Positions 49,133 to 59,519 of a stretch of DNA of 64,000 nucleotides are shown one piece after another. The notes beneath the pieces are model-generated. The model saw only the letters and a list, made by a program, of their open reading frames with translations. It was not told where the DNA came from and ran no database searches. The DNA is from Siphonodentalium dalli (lineage: Eukaryota > Mollusca > Scaphopoda > Gadilida > Siphonodentaliidae), in the NCBI GenBank assembly GCA_032622095.1, contig CP136066.1, positions 112,493,319 to 112,557,318 on the forward strand, read 5' to 3'. Both the position numbers and the translations under genes were made by a program. Numbering within the stretch: position 1 is the stretch's first letter; every line of letters begins with the position of its first letter.

Positions 49133-50687
49133 TATGGGAGGCCAAATTCACATTTAATAATGAATTGCGCTTAAGCGCAATTGATTGCGCTTAAGCGCAA
49201 ATAATTGCGCTTAAGCGCAATTGAAGCGCAATCAATTGCGCTTAAGCGCAAATACCACATATTGTGCTTAAGCGCAAATAGGGCATTTACGCTTAAGCGT
49301 AATTAATTACGCTTAAGCGCAATTAATTGCGCTTAAGCCAATCAATTGCGCTTAAGCGCAATCAATTGCGCTTAAGCGCAATCAATTGCGCTTAAGCATA
49401 ATTGTGACTACTATCTAACCTACCCATAAACTATTAGCATGACCTGGTGTATCACCTAGCAACACAATATGAGCATTGGGCTAATTTTGACCTGTACTCA
49501 ACAGTCAACTGTGAGTATGTGTTCAACAAGGAGAATCCCTAATTACATATTATCAGCATCCCTCTATCCAAAGAATTGATGTCGCCTTCCCGGAACTCTT
49601 AGTAATTTTTTGTATGATGTTTTTAATGTATTTTTGCACAGATTTTAGCCTAGTATACATGCATGCGGTGTCACTGCATGAGGGCTTTCTTACCTCATAC
49701 AGTAATGCTCTAATTAATCGACTTCTTAACCACAGCAGAATTATGGGTAACGTTTCAGGATTTAGTCGGAAATATGGCTTGTTGCCATTCATCGAAAAGC
49801 TCTCGAGAGCTTTCCAATGAATGCCAACAAGCCATATTTCCGACTAAATCCTGAAAAGTTATCCATAATTCTGCTGTGGTTAAGGAGTTGATTAATTAGA
49901 GCATTACTGTATGGTTTACTTATTGACTTAAATCAGGGGGAAAAAACCCTATTTTCATATTATCAGCATCCCTGTCCAATAAATGGTGTGTAATCACTGG
50001 AGCTTTGGTGTCTCAGTGTTGGAGCTCTAGTTTTTCTTATTAAATCAGCATCTCTTGCACAAATCTATAGTATTTCCATGATCATATAGTGTGAATGTGG
50101 TGTCACCGAGGGCTTGCTTCCCTCATATGGTGTGCCTGTATACTCGAAAATTTAAAAAAATCAATGTCGCCCCGACTAATACAGAAAGTAATGCTATTGC
50201 GAGTAGCCCCAACTAATATATACCGAAGATAATATAATGCTATCACGAGTCGCTCCAACTAAAACAGAAGGTGATACTATTGCGAGTCAGCCATTTTGAT
50301 AAAGAAGTTGGGCTAGCTCCCTACCCAATCAAACCAATGAAACCAAGAGGTGACATGTCAATAGAAGTTAATGCTAAGTTATGGAGAAACCTATTTATTC
50401 ACCAGGGGTGTTTTGTTACATATAACCATGAATTGCGCTTAAGCGCAATTGATTACGCTTAAGCGTAATTGATTGCGCTTAAGCGTAATTATTTATTGAT
50501 TTGCGCTTAAGCGCAATTGATTACGCTTAAGCGCAATTAATTGCGCTTAAGCGCAATGATTGCGCTTAAGCGTAATTGATTGCGCTTAAGCGTAATTATT
50601 TGCGCTTAAGCGCAATTAATTGCGCTTAAGCGCAATTGATTGCGCTTAAGCGCAATTAATTATTAAATGTGAATTTGGCCTCCCATA
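49133..50687 (-). mobile_element. Palindrome-array element PA-2, copy B (intact, 6-bp target duplication)
   Basis: Termini TATGGGAGGCCAAATTCACA and its reverse complement at 50,687, flanked by TACAAA on both sides (49,127-49,132 and 50,688-50,693). Arrays of the perfect palindrome ATTGCGCTTAAGCGCAAT, some with a T/C change to GCGTAAT, occupy 49,159-49,405 and 50,430-50,665. The interior of about 1 kb matches copy A in reverse. The CAGTAATG MITE at 49,700-49,909 is nested within. No transposase is present. Confidence 0.85.
49700..49909. mobile_element. CAGTAATG hairpin MITE, copy 4 (nested in PA-2 copy B)
   Basis: Full-length palindrome folded at GCTCTCGAGAGC. It interrupts sequence that is continuous in PA-2 copy A at about 47,220 (ACCATATGAGGTAAG), where a single TA replaces the element plus its duplicated TA. 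Confidence 0.9.
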
Positions 50688-51254
50688 TACAAATAAATGG
50701 CCTTTAACAATTCTATCCTAATCTGCTTCAATCATTAATAAAGGTACTTTATTCTGTGAAACAAACTATGCACGAACCTGCTTAACACGTTCACTGCCGA
50801 AAACTAATGGGTAATTCCAACATGGGATTTGATGTTTTGCCGATAGTTGATGATATTTTACGTATATATGAGTAATGGTTCGACCAATATCGGGTCATAT
50901 GATGCTGAAACATGTTATAAGGCTACTACGAGATAACTCGTAGTCGGCAACTGGGACGGAATTTATTAGTGTTTCATCCCTGGTGCCAGCTACGAGTTAT
51001 CTCGTAGGTAAATACAATTACGTTGTCAGTGTCTATACATGTACAAGCATATTGTATGTAAGACATGGTATATATGATAATTGGTACAGACTACGTCGAA
51101 CAAGACATCAAACAAGACAGTCAAAGACTGTGGGGTCGCTCACCAGACTGCAAAGACTGATGAGACTGGGACTCTGGAGACCACAATAGTCAGAACTTTT
51201 CATAATCACTTTAAAAGAAGTAGATCTTAACACAATATGTGGCTAGAGAGGCTT

Positions 51255-51320
51255 CAGTAGTGTACAGTGGGTAATTTCAAGGTGAATATCCACCTTGAAA
51301 TTACCCACTGTACACTACTG
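51255..51320. repeat. Perfect 30-bp stem hairpin
   Basis: CAGTAGTGTACAGTGGGTAA and the next ten bases (51,255-51,284) are exactly complementary to 51,291-51,320, with a 6-base loop. No mismatches. Confidence 0.85.
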
Positions 51321-51479
51321 ATCACCCCCCTACTCCAGCTCAACAAGTCCCCTCCCGACCGGGCTGCAGACTCCCCAAGTCTTGGGTTGGAATTTCGCAA
51401 CCGACATATCAAACTTTCTCAATTTTTGGAAATTTCCAATCTCACAAGCACCTTTTTATAAAACCATTTAGACATGTTT

Positions 51480-53890
51480 GAAGCCCATTTATCCATGGAC
51501 CCAAAACACCATACATGTATGTCAGATTAATCAGTTAGGTAGTTCCAAGGTAGATGTTTTAATGAATTTGGTATTTCAATGATTTTTTAAACACAAAAGT
51601 GTTAACTCCCCATAGCCCCGTCATTTCTTAACAGGTTGACCTGATGTTAACAAATCTGAATATCTGTCACTAAAGGATCCTCCATACTAGAAGACAATTT
51701 AAGAATGACTATAGAGACATACAGTTATGTCCCTGGTCCCACCCTATTTAACCTGGTGACCACATCTGAATAAATTTGAATACCAGACACCAAAGAACCC
51801 TTCATACTAAATATCAGTAAAATAGACCTGATGGTCCTTGTGGTGGAAGCATGTTAAAATTTGTGGCTATTTCAGTCGAACAGTTTAACCCGAAGAAGGA
51901 AAATATGGACTGTTACTGGTTGAAAAATCAAATCTACGGCCTCATTGCCCACCCAGGCAGCTTATAAATCAATAGGAATCTATATATTATTATACCAGTA
52001 TCAAACAGCATACATACAGGTAGAGTGGGTGGTTGAGAGTTAAATCTCTTATCTCTGCCCCTATTTGAACAAATGTGAATCCCCATCTATGAGATCCATT
52101 CATCTAGAAATTTCAAACGGTAGATTTTAAGAGTTGAAGAAAACTGATTTTCCTCAAAAGTTTCCTAAAAATGACATCACGTGTACAAATCTGAACTCCA
52201 CTCACCAAAGGACCCTCCATACCAAAAGCTAAATAGGCCTGATGCTTTTTGAAGAATTACTATGGAGGGAAAGAGTTATGGCCCTGGCTTCTCACCTATA
52301 TGACCCGATGAACTCATTTGAACAAATCTGAATGTAAGTGAAAATATATATACCCATTCGGTCTTTAATATGTATGTGGAGAAGAACAAAATTGATGGAC
52401 GGATGGAGACATCCCAACAGAGGGATGGATGGGAGGACATACTGACAGACAAATTCAATCCAATATACCCCACCCCCCCCCCCCAAGTTTTCTTTGAAAA
52501 TCAGGGTATAATGAGTACAACTGGATAGGTGGTGATTAAGAATATAATAGTGGAACAGCCAAGCCTGAATATAGTGTCTGACTTTTGCAGAATGAGGTCC
52601 CTAAAGAGTGAATTTAGTGCTGCAATCCTGCAAGGTGGGCTAGCATCACCAAATTCACCCTCTGGGGACCTCATTATGCTTAGGCCTCAACTGCTATGGG
52701 AGACATAGGAACAGATTGAAGTTGTCCAGTTAATTGGTAGTGCACCCATTGGGCACTTCAATTATCAATTTTATCTTCAGCAAAATAGGGGATATAGAAA
52801 CTGAACAGAATGGAAAAAGTAAGTAGAAATGTCAATTTAAGACCCTGTTTACTTCCCTGAAGATGAGGCCTAAGCAGAATGAGGTCCCTGGAGAGTGTAT
52901 TTGGTGATGCTAGCCTACTGTGCAGAGTAACATCACTAAATTCACCCTCTGGGGACCTCATTCTGCAAATGTCAGACATACAGCATTTTGTTTTGATACA
53001 CACAGGGCATGAATGTTTACACCTACCTGTCAGCCAGCTAGATAACATCTGAATTGATGACTGTGTTATTAACTCTTTCTGTCTGGGGCTAATACCATAC
53101 TCTATGGATGGATGTTACAATGGTATTAGTTTTTCTAATTCATTTTTTATTGACTGCAGTGGGTGCAGGGGCGGCACAGATTTGGGGGGGGGGTGGTAGT
53201 GGGGACAGGGGTGGTAGTGGGGACAGGGGTGTAATGGGGTGTTTTGTGTCTAAAAAATACAAAAAATCAGGGGTTAAAATGAAAAAAATATTTTTGTATT
53301 GTTCATTTTGATTTTTTTTTTATTGAGCAAGGATTTAAGTTTAAAATTTTGGTTTTTTTTGTTTCGTTTTTAAAGTTATGTTCCTGACACGGCCCCTATT
53401 TGACACACTGACCCCATTTGAACAAATCTGAACCCCAGTCACGCAAGGACCCACCATACAAAATATTAGCTAAATTGGCCAAATGATTCTGGAGAAGTCG
53501 TTCTAATAATTACTAGGGAGAATATAGTTATGTCCCTGATTCTGCCCCTATTTGACCCAGTGACCCCATTTGAACAAATCTGACCCCCCAGTCACCCAAG
53601 GACCTTCCATACCAAATATAAGCTAAATAGGCCTGATGGTTCTTGAAAAGAAGTTGTTTTAAGAATTACTATGGTGGGAAAGAGTTATGGCCCTAGCTTC
53701 GCAACTATTTGACTCAGTGACCTTATTTTAACAAATCTGAGTCTGAGTCAACCATGGAACATCCACACCAAATATGAACCCATTTGGCCTTAGGGTACTG
53801 GAGAAGAAGATGATTCTTGACAGACGGACGGACGACGGACGAGGAGTGATGACTATAGCTCCACCGGAGACTTCGTCTCAGGTGAGCTAA
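51480..53890 (+). repeat. Tandem repeat, about 230-base unit, with GACGAAGTC-like end
   Basis: Units contain TTTGAACAAATCTGAA, CACCAAAGGACCCTCCATAC, AGCTAAATAGGCCTGATG and AGAATTACTATGG plus GGAAAGAGTTATGGCCCT. The block is interrupted by the palindromic element at 52,575-52,978 and a G-rich stretch at 53,160-53,240. The end (CCACCGGAGACTTCGTCTCAGGTGAGCTAA) resembles a class of bivalve interspersed repeats. No coding content. Confidence 0.65.
52575..52978. mobile_element. Double-hairpin palindromic element
   Basis: Ends TGTCTGACTTTTGCAG and (reverse) TGTCTGACATTTGCAG. Each half contains a hairpin of about 110 bases running from CAGAATGAGGTCCC to GGGGACCTCATTMTGC, so the element is a palindrome of two smaller palindromes. 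No target duplication resolved. Confidence 0.65.
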
Positions 53891-55835
53891 AAACATATGT
53901 ATTTACCTACGAGATAACTCTTAGCTGGCACCAGCGATGACTTCTGGTGAGTTTCATCCCAGGTGCTGACTACGAGTTATCTCGTAGGAGCTTTATAACA
54001 CGTTTCATCTTTCATTTGACCCAGATTTTATGTGTCCGGGAATGGTCTGGTTGCACACGTATATCATGGTTCAGGGACGTACAGAAGAGGTCCTGGTGAA
54101 TTGGAGTATCCTACCAAGATTTATAACTGGACCCCACCCCTTGTTCGGGCTGTGGGAATCGTTGTATCTCAAGCCATCCGTAATTATACATATAAAATCG
54201 ATCAATGGGATCGTTGGGCATGTATTGGCACATACACCAACATTGCTTGCGGTTGGTGTTATTATTTATGTGGTATGAACATTACTAACTCGTAGTAGCA
54301 GTCCCCATGGAACCGTGTTAAACACCAAATCTAACCCAAACATAATTTTGAGCGTATTACATGGTGTTATTGTTGTAAAATCCAGTGTTAAAACCAGGTG
54401 AATTCCAGGTCCATTCTTTGGGTGTGAAATAGTATACTATGTGTATTCTGTAGCAATGTGACTTATCAGAGGTCCAGAGCTAGTTAGTATGCTAGAAACT
54501 ATGATTTGACGTCTGGAAGGATGAGGTGGCACTACACGAGTTGATCCCCATATTTACATTTTGCATTACTCTGTGTAATATTCCTGTCACTCACATGGGG
54601 CTAATCGTTTAACGGGACGATTTTATGAAGATGACGTTCCATGACAATTATAACTGAGCCAGGCCATGCCTTTATTATTAATTTAAGAAAACACATTATA
54701 TCGCCACTTCAAAATATAAAAGAACAAGTTAGGAAACCTATCTATTGTACCAATCTTTCTCCGCCAAATATAAGTTACTCAGTAAAACCTTCACTCATAC
54801 TGGCTCATATTTGAATTTTCAATCTGCCCGACAAATCGGTGACAATCTTCCCATGAATGCTGACCACGATATCGAGTTTTAATGAGGTAAATTGTCCAAT
54901 TTAACCCTGAAACAGGTTTGATACATTGTCAAGAGCACCGTGTATTAGGTAGATTGTCCAACTAATATTATTATAAGTGGGGTATAAATATAATAAATTT
55001 GTTTTTGTAATCATTGAGTCCAACGACTGGTAACAACATACCTAGACACGATAATGCTGCTTTAGTCCCATTTAACAATTAGCTCCGTGTTCTAAACAGT
55101 TGTAGTACACAAACGGAATAACGGACAACTGTAAAGTCATTTTTGTTTTGGCAGTTTCGTATTTGGTTTTATAGGCAAACGCACTATATCAAGTGATTTA
55201 GCAAACTTGGCAACTTCGAGTTATGTATGCCAGAATGCCTGCATTGGTACCGGTATTGGAACCTCAGACCACATATAGAACACCTACAGGGAGCTAAATG
55301 TGTTCTAAATGATATATTAATGTTGATAAGAGTCTATATAAGTTTATTAGAGGACAAACAAGAGTAAATTTCAGTGTTGGAAAAAAATGCATTAATCATT
55401 TTTTCCGACCCCAACAAACCCATCCACCCTTCATTGTGTCTGGAAAATATCAGCAGATCTGATCTAGTTCCAACTATGCTAGTTACCCATTCACTTTAAT
55501 AGACTCTTAAATGAAACGAACTTCCAGAAAAGCTTCAGACATCTTTCATGGTGTGATCAATGCTTTCTTTTATATTCAAGTAGTTTGTTCCCCACCTTGA
55601 AAATAATTTAATTCAATATCAGACAATGATGGTCCTTCTTGAGATGTTTTCTTACCGTTCTTATCGTTATATTATTTGTTTTATTATTTTGTAATACTTT
55701 GTGATGGTAATGGAGTGCTTCGATTATACTGGAAGAGAGGGGTGGTTATCCCTTTTCCCCCCAATACACTCTGGCACCATGTCCATGGCATGGCAACTTA
55801 CTTATTAGTGCCAATTCTTTCATTTCTATTTTCAG

Positions 55836-57518
55836 ATAACTTGTAGAGAAATTCATTGCTTTCCAGGGAAATGGTTGCAAAATGAAGAGTGTAAAACCTT
55901 GATTACTCCCGAGAGTGGAACCCTCTTCAAGACGTCTGTCACATTTAATTTGGTGGATAGCATTGCGGACTGTGAGACAGTCAATGTCAATTTGACAGGA
56001 ATCAGTCACCTGTTCTACAGCTTTATGGAGCAGCAGTTTGATGGGATCTCTGGTGCAAACTTTGAAGCTGATTTAATAACAAATTTACCATTAGCTTTAA
56101 ATGATTGTGAAGGCCTAGGGATGCAGTCGGACAAATATTCTAATAAGATGTTAATCGCAGGTCTAAATTTTAATCTGGATATTGTTGTTCATACTCCGAA
56201 CTACAACGGGGATTTAGATTATGACCTTTTGGAGATGAAACTAAACAACATTTCAACAGCACTAGTGAGTATGGTAGTGGGAAACGTTTCACTGACATTT
56301 GTTCCCCAAAAAAGACACATTAATCTCACTATTCCCAAGAAAATTAAAAGAACAGAAAGTGATATATCAGTTTACAAAACTGCAGAAATAAAGAAGATAC
56401 GAAGTTGGTCGCATGACCCACAGAATCCTTCGATATATGCACACCAAGTTAGGATATGTCCTCATTTCATTTTATCTGAAGATGAATTTGAAACCAAATC
56501 AGAGAATCTACATATTCATGGTTTGAAAATTAGAAATGAATTTTTTCAGATATTGAAGAATAATTCTGCAAGAATTTGCATCAGTGTCTTTACACAACAT
56601 AGTGACAATATGAATTTCCAGTCTGACGCATCGAGCGCATCTGCAGAAGCAGTACTGACTCTGGTATTAACATGCATATCAATCGCATGTTTATTTATAA
56701 CAGTCTGCATATATGCTTGCTTGCCATCACTGAGAACTGCACCAGGGCTAAATAACCTAGCCCTTGCTGTATCAATTATGTGTGCCCAAATATTATTCCA
56801 ATTCGCTGGTGGACAGACAGAATTTGTTGATCTATGCCGCAGTTTAGGAATCATGATCCACTACATGTGGTTGTCTGCTCTGTTTTGGATGAATGTATGT
56901 TCTGTTCACATGTTCCGAGTGTTCACATTCCTGGGACTAGAGCCACCATTGGCTGACAATCCAATACAAACTTTTCTTTTGTATGCACTCTATGCTCAAG
57001 GAATGCCTGTAGTGTTCATTGTAATAAACATTTGCATATCTATGACAACAAGGGAAGAACTTGGATATGGTTCTAATTCATTATGTTTCATTTCCGAGAA
57101 GAACATGCTGGGACAGACATTCGCATTGCCGTGTGGGCTAATAATAGTGGCAAACACGATTATGTTCATATGTGTTATAGTGTCGATTCACAAAACCGCA
57201 AAGAATTCAGCAATTGCTACGAATGACCGACATTACGGACATGTGTACTTCCGGTTATCTACCTTGACAGGTGTAACATGGATTTTTGGATTTCTCTATC
57301 AGTGGACGGCACATATTATTTTCTCATATTTCTTCATCGTTCTTAATGCTGCACAAGGTGTTTTTATTTTCGTGGCTTTCATTTGTAACAAGCGTGTGTT
57401 GAATTTGATGCTGGTCAAATGTGGTTGCAGGAAAGCCACGGGAACAATTACCAGTTCGCCAACGACGAAGAAGGACATGTATTCATCACTGAGCTCCCTG
57501 AATAAAAACAGGATCTGA
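55836..57518 (+). CDS. Class-B-type 7TM receptor, coding exon 2 (residues 350-909)
   Basis: This exon begins in phase after CTATTTTCAG with ITCREIHCFPGKW and carries the rest of the ectodomain and the whole seven-helix domain. Predicted helices: about 620-644, 652-673, 687-713, 728-751, 774-800, 820-839 and 844-867. Family marks are LTGVTWIFGF in helix 6 (the secretin/adhesion LxGxTWxFG pattern), the Cys pair at about 683 and 766 that would bridge helix 3 to the second outer loop, and VFIFVAFICNKRV in helix 7. Signalling through G proteins at the plasma membrane follows from the family, not from anything seen. No GPS autoproteolysis motif is visible before helix 1, so it is closer to Methuselah-like than to classical adhesion receptors. 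The tail is short (about 40 residues), Ser/Thr- and Lys-rich. The ATG-less frame upstream of residue 363 shows this is an internal exon, not a gene start. Confidence 0.92.
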   Translation: MTCREIHCFPGKWLQNEECKTLITPESGTLFKTSVTFNLVDSIADCETVNVNLTGISHLFYSFMEQQFDGISGANFEADLITNLPLALNDCEGLGMQSDKYSNKMLIAGLNFNLDIVVHTPNYNGDLDYDLLEMKLNNISTALVSMVVGNVSLTFVPQKRHINLTIPKKIKRTESDISVYKTAEIKKIRSWSHDPQNPSIYAHQVRICPHFILSEDEFETKSENLHIHGLKIRNEFFQILKNNSARICISVFTQHSDNMNFQSDASSASAEAVLTLVLTCISIACLFITVCIYACLPSLRTAPGLNNLALAVSIMCAQILFQFAGGQTEFVDLCRSLGIMIHYMWLSALFWMNVCSVHMFRVFTFLGLEPPLADNPIQTFLLYALYAQGMPVVFIVINICISMTTREELGYGSNSLCFISEKNMLGQTFALPCGLIIVANTIMFICVIVSIHKTAKNSAIATNDRHYGHVYFRLSTLTGVTWIFGFLYQWTAHIIFSYFFIVLNAAQGVFIFVAFICNKRVLNLMLVKCGCRKATGTITSSPTTKKDMYSSLSSLNKNRI

Positions 57519-57565
57519 TCATGTGACATCAGATAGTGCAAGTGGGAGGATAGTTCCCATCTTTA

Positions 57566-57581
57566 AATAAATCCAAATAAA
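57566..57581 (+). terminator. Two polyadenylation signals
   Basis: AATAAA occurs at 57,566-57,571 and 57,576-57,581, about 50 bases after the TGA stop. This implies a very short 3' untranslated region and that exon 2 is the last exon. Confidence 0.65.
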
Positions 57582-57739
57582 ATGGAAGGCAGCAGGCTAA
57601 AAAAGAAATTATTTTAAGGCCTCAAATTGAACCCAGTAATTTGTTTGATTTATTTTACAACATTCCACGAATGAAGTTATGCAATTAATATTTAGAAGCT
57701 GATTCTATCAAATCTGAAAAAACTTACATAAGTTATTCA

Positions 57740-57865
57740 GATGGTTTCGTCTATCAGTGGACATATTACATTATTATTCTCTTGCTTCTTAATAATTCTT
57801 AAGCTGCAAAATGTTCATTTTGATGGCACACATTTGCAACAAATGGGTGTCCGCAACCATCTTCA
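57740..57865 (+). pseudogene. Decayed duplicate of the receptor helix 6-7 segment
   Basis: CTATCAGTGGACATATTACA, TTCTTAATAATTCTTAAGCTGC and CACACATTTGCAACAAATGG align with 57,296-57,402 of the receptor exon (CTATCAGTGGACGGCACATA..., TTCATCGTTCTTAATGCTGC..., GCTTTCATTTGTAACAAGCG). In translation FILMAHICNKWV parallels FIFVAFICNKRV, but stops and indels break the frame. No upstream part was found. It lies about 230 bases after the gene, so it is a remnant of a tandem partial duplication. Confidence 0.65.
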
Positions 57866-58143
57866 ACTGTTCATACAGAATTGAGACAAACACTCTTTAT
57901 TTATACCATATCCAGCAATACCAGGAAAAACTAACAAGGAGTGCTCTGTATTGTTACATGCTATTGAGAAATGTAATTGATTTTATCTTTCTGGAATAAT
58001 TTCTCTGACATTTTCCAAAAAACATTTATAGTCATGTATGTATATTAACCTATTTTGATCCCTGGAAAATGAGAAAAAGCAACCATTTATTAGGTATAAT
58101 TTGAGACTTGAAGATTAAAATAACATAAAAGTCTGTAAACATC

Positions 58144-58355
58144 AGTAATGTTCTAATTAATTGACTTCTTAACCACAGCAGAATTATGGTTAACTTTTCA
58201 GGATTTAGTCGGAAATATGGCTTGTTGCCATTAATCGGAAAGCTCTCCCCGAGAGCTTTCCGATGAATGGCAACAAGCCATATTTCTGACTAAATCCTGA
58301 AAAGTTACCCATAATTCTGCTGTGGTTAAGAAGTCGATTACTTAGAGCATTACTG
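58144..58355. mobile_element. CAGTAATG hairpin MITE, copy 5
   Basis: CAGTAATGTTCTAATTAATT at the left and AGAGCATTACTG at the right, folded at AGCTCTCCCCGAGAGCT. The right flank is TA; the left flank has lost its T (CATCAG). Confidence 0.8.
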
Positions 58356-58639
58356 TATCTACCAGTATCATCAAGAAGTACATGAAAAAATAGACTGACA
58401 TTGTTCTTATTTTCAATATTAATAACTCTCCAATAAGGATATTAGTCATGCCAAAAACATTGTGTAAACAGTGGAATTAACGAGAAGTCCAATTAGTCCA
58501 ATAAGATACCAAAGTTTAATAAAATAAAAACTTGATGGTAAACATTGGAAATGGTCAAAGCATTGAAAAATATTATGATAAGGGTTGCATATCAAAGATG
58601 GCTCTTGTCAAGTTTTTATGCCCATTACAATGAATTTGT

Positions 58640-59510
58640 CTGACCGAGAATCACTAAAATGGACGAACTAAGGAACCATAACTCAGAACTAAGGGCCATA
58701 ACTTAGGCAAAAAAAAATCGAAACAAACCTGGTTTTTGAACAAAAGCAAAATATTGTTGGGAAAGATCCACATACTCAAAGTGAATGGAATCGGCTGACT
58801 TTGTTCAAGTTATCCCGCTAACGGTCATACAATAGAGAAAAAAAATGACAAACAAAAGGCCGTAACGCAGGTAAAAACAAAATCAGACAAACCTGGTTTT
58901 TGAGCTCCATTGAGATATTGTTGTCAAAGATCCATATACCCAATATGAATGGAATCGGTTGAAACTTGTTCAAAGTATATTGCGCTAACAGTCATAATAT
59001 TACTAAAAATAGATAAACTAAGGGCCGTAACTCAAGTAAAATAATTCTGAAAAATCTGATTTCGAACTAGATTGAGATATTGTTGTGAAAGGTTACCTCA
59101 TCAAATACGAATGCCATCGGTTGACCTTTGTTCAAGTTTTACACTAACAATCATAAAATTGCTACAAATAGACACACTAAGGGCTGTAACTCAGATAAAA
59201 TGGATAGGACAAACCTGGTTTTCGAACTTGTTCGTGATAATGTTGTAAAAGTTCCATATACCAAATATGAATGAAATTGGTTGACGTTTCTTCACGGCCA
59301 TAAAATTTCCTAAAATTGCCCAAAAAATTGACAAACTATGGGCCGTAACACAGGTAAAACAAATCGGACAAACCTGGTTTTCGAACTCGATAGAGACATT
59401 GTTGTGCAAGATCCATCGACTAAATATGAATGAAATTGGTTGACATTTGTTGTAGTTATCACGATAACGGACATACAAAATTTATAATTAGAAACAAGTG
59501 TCATAACTCT
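58640..59510 (+). repeat. Tandem repeat, about 165-base unit
   Basis: Five or so units of AAGGGCCGTAACTCAGGTAA, GACAAACCTGGTTTTCGAAC, TTGAGATATTGTTGT, AAATATGAATGAAATTGGTT and a TCATAAAATT block. Divergence between units is considerable. Short open frames on the minus strand are unit-derived. Confidence 0.8.
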
Positions 59511-59519
59511 GATTAGAAA

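Larger units (their letters stand above)
50786..54317. mobile_element. TTAA-flanked composite element with CTACGAG palindromes
   Basis: Left end CACGTTCACTGCC after TTAA (50,782), right end TGGAACCGTG before TTAA (54,318), suggesting piggyBac-type insertion; the inverted match is short. Internally, both ends carry a pair of CTACGAGATAACTCGTAG-type palindromes with the wording TGGCACCAG or its complement. Between them lies the repeat block 51,260-53,890. Confidence 0.5.
31967..55835 (+). other. 23.9-kb phase-0 intron of the receptor gene
   Basis: The donor GTAAGT (31,967) and acceptor TTTCTATTTTCAG (ending 55,835) bound this intron. The joined peptide reads CPMGYTGDNFS|ITCREIHCFPGKW, giving the spaced Cys-Gly pattern expected of a single small domain, so no coding exon seems to be missing. 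The intron is packed with mobile elements listed separately. Parts without a recognised feature are about 31,970-33,420, 38,430-39,716, 41,295-41,930, 42,045-43,073, 43,347-44,213 and 54,322-55,835; I see nothing coding in them. Confidence 0.85.

Noticed and set aside
55875-57518. Treating the 547-residue frame as a separate gene starting at 55,875
   Set aside because: The first codon there is TTG inside an open frame; a good acceptor lies at 55,835 and the joined protein restores the Cys pattern with the upstream exon.
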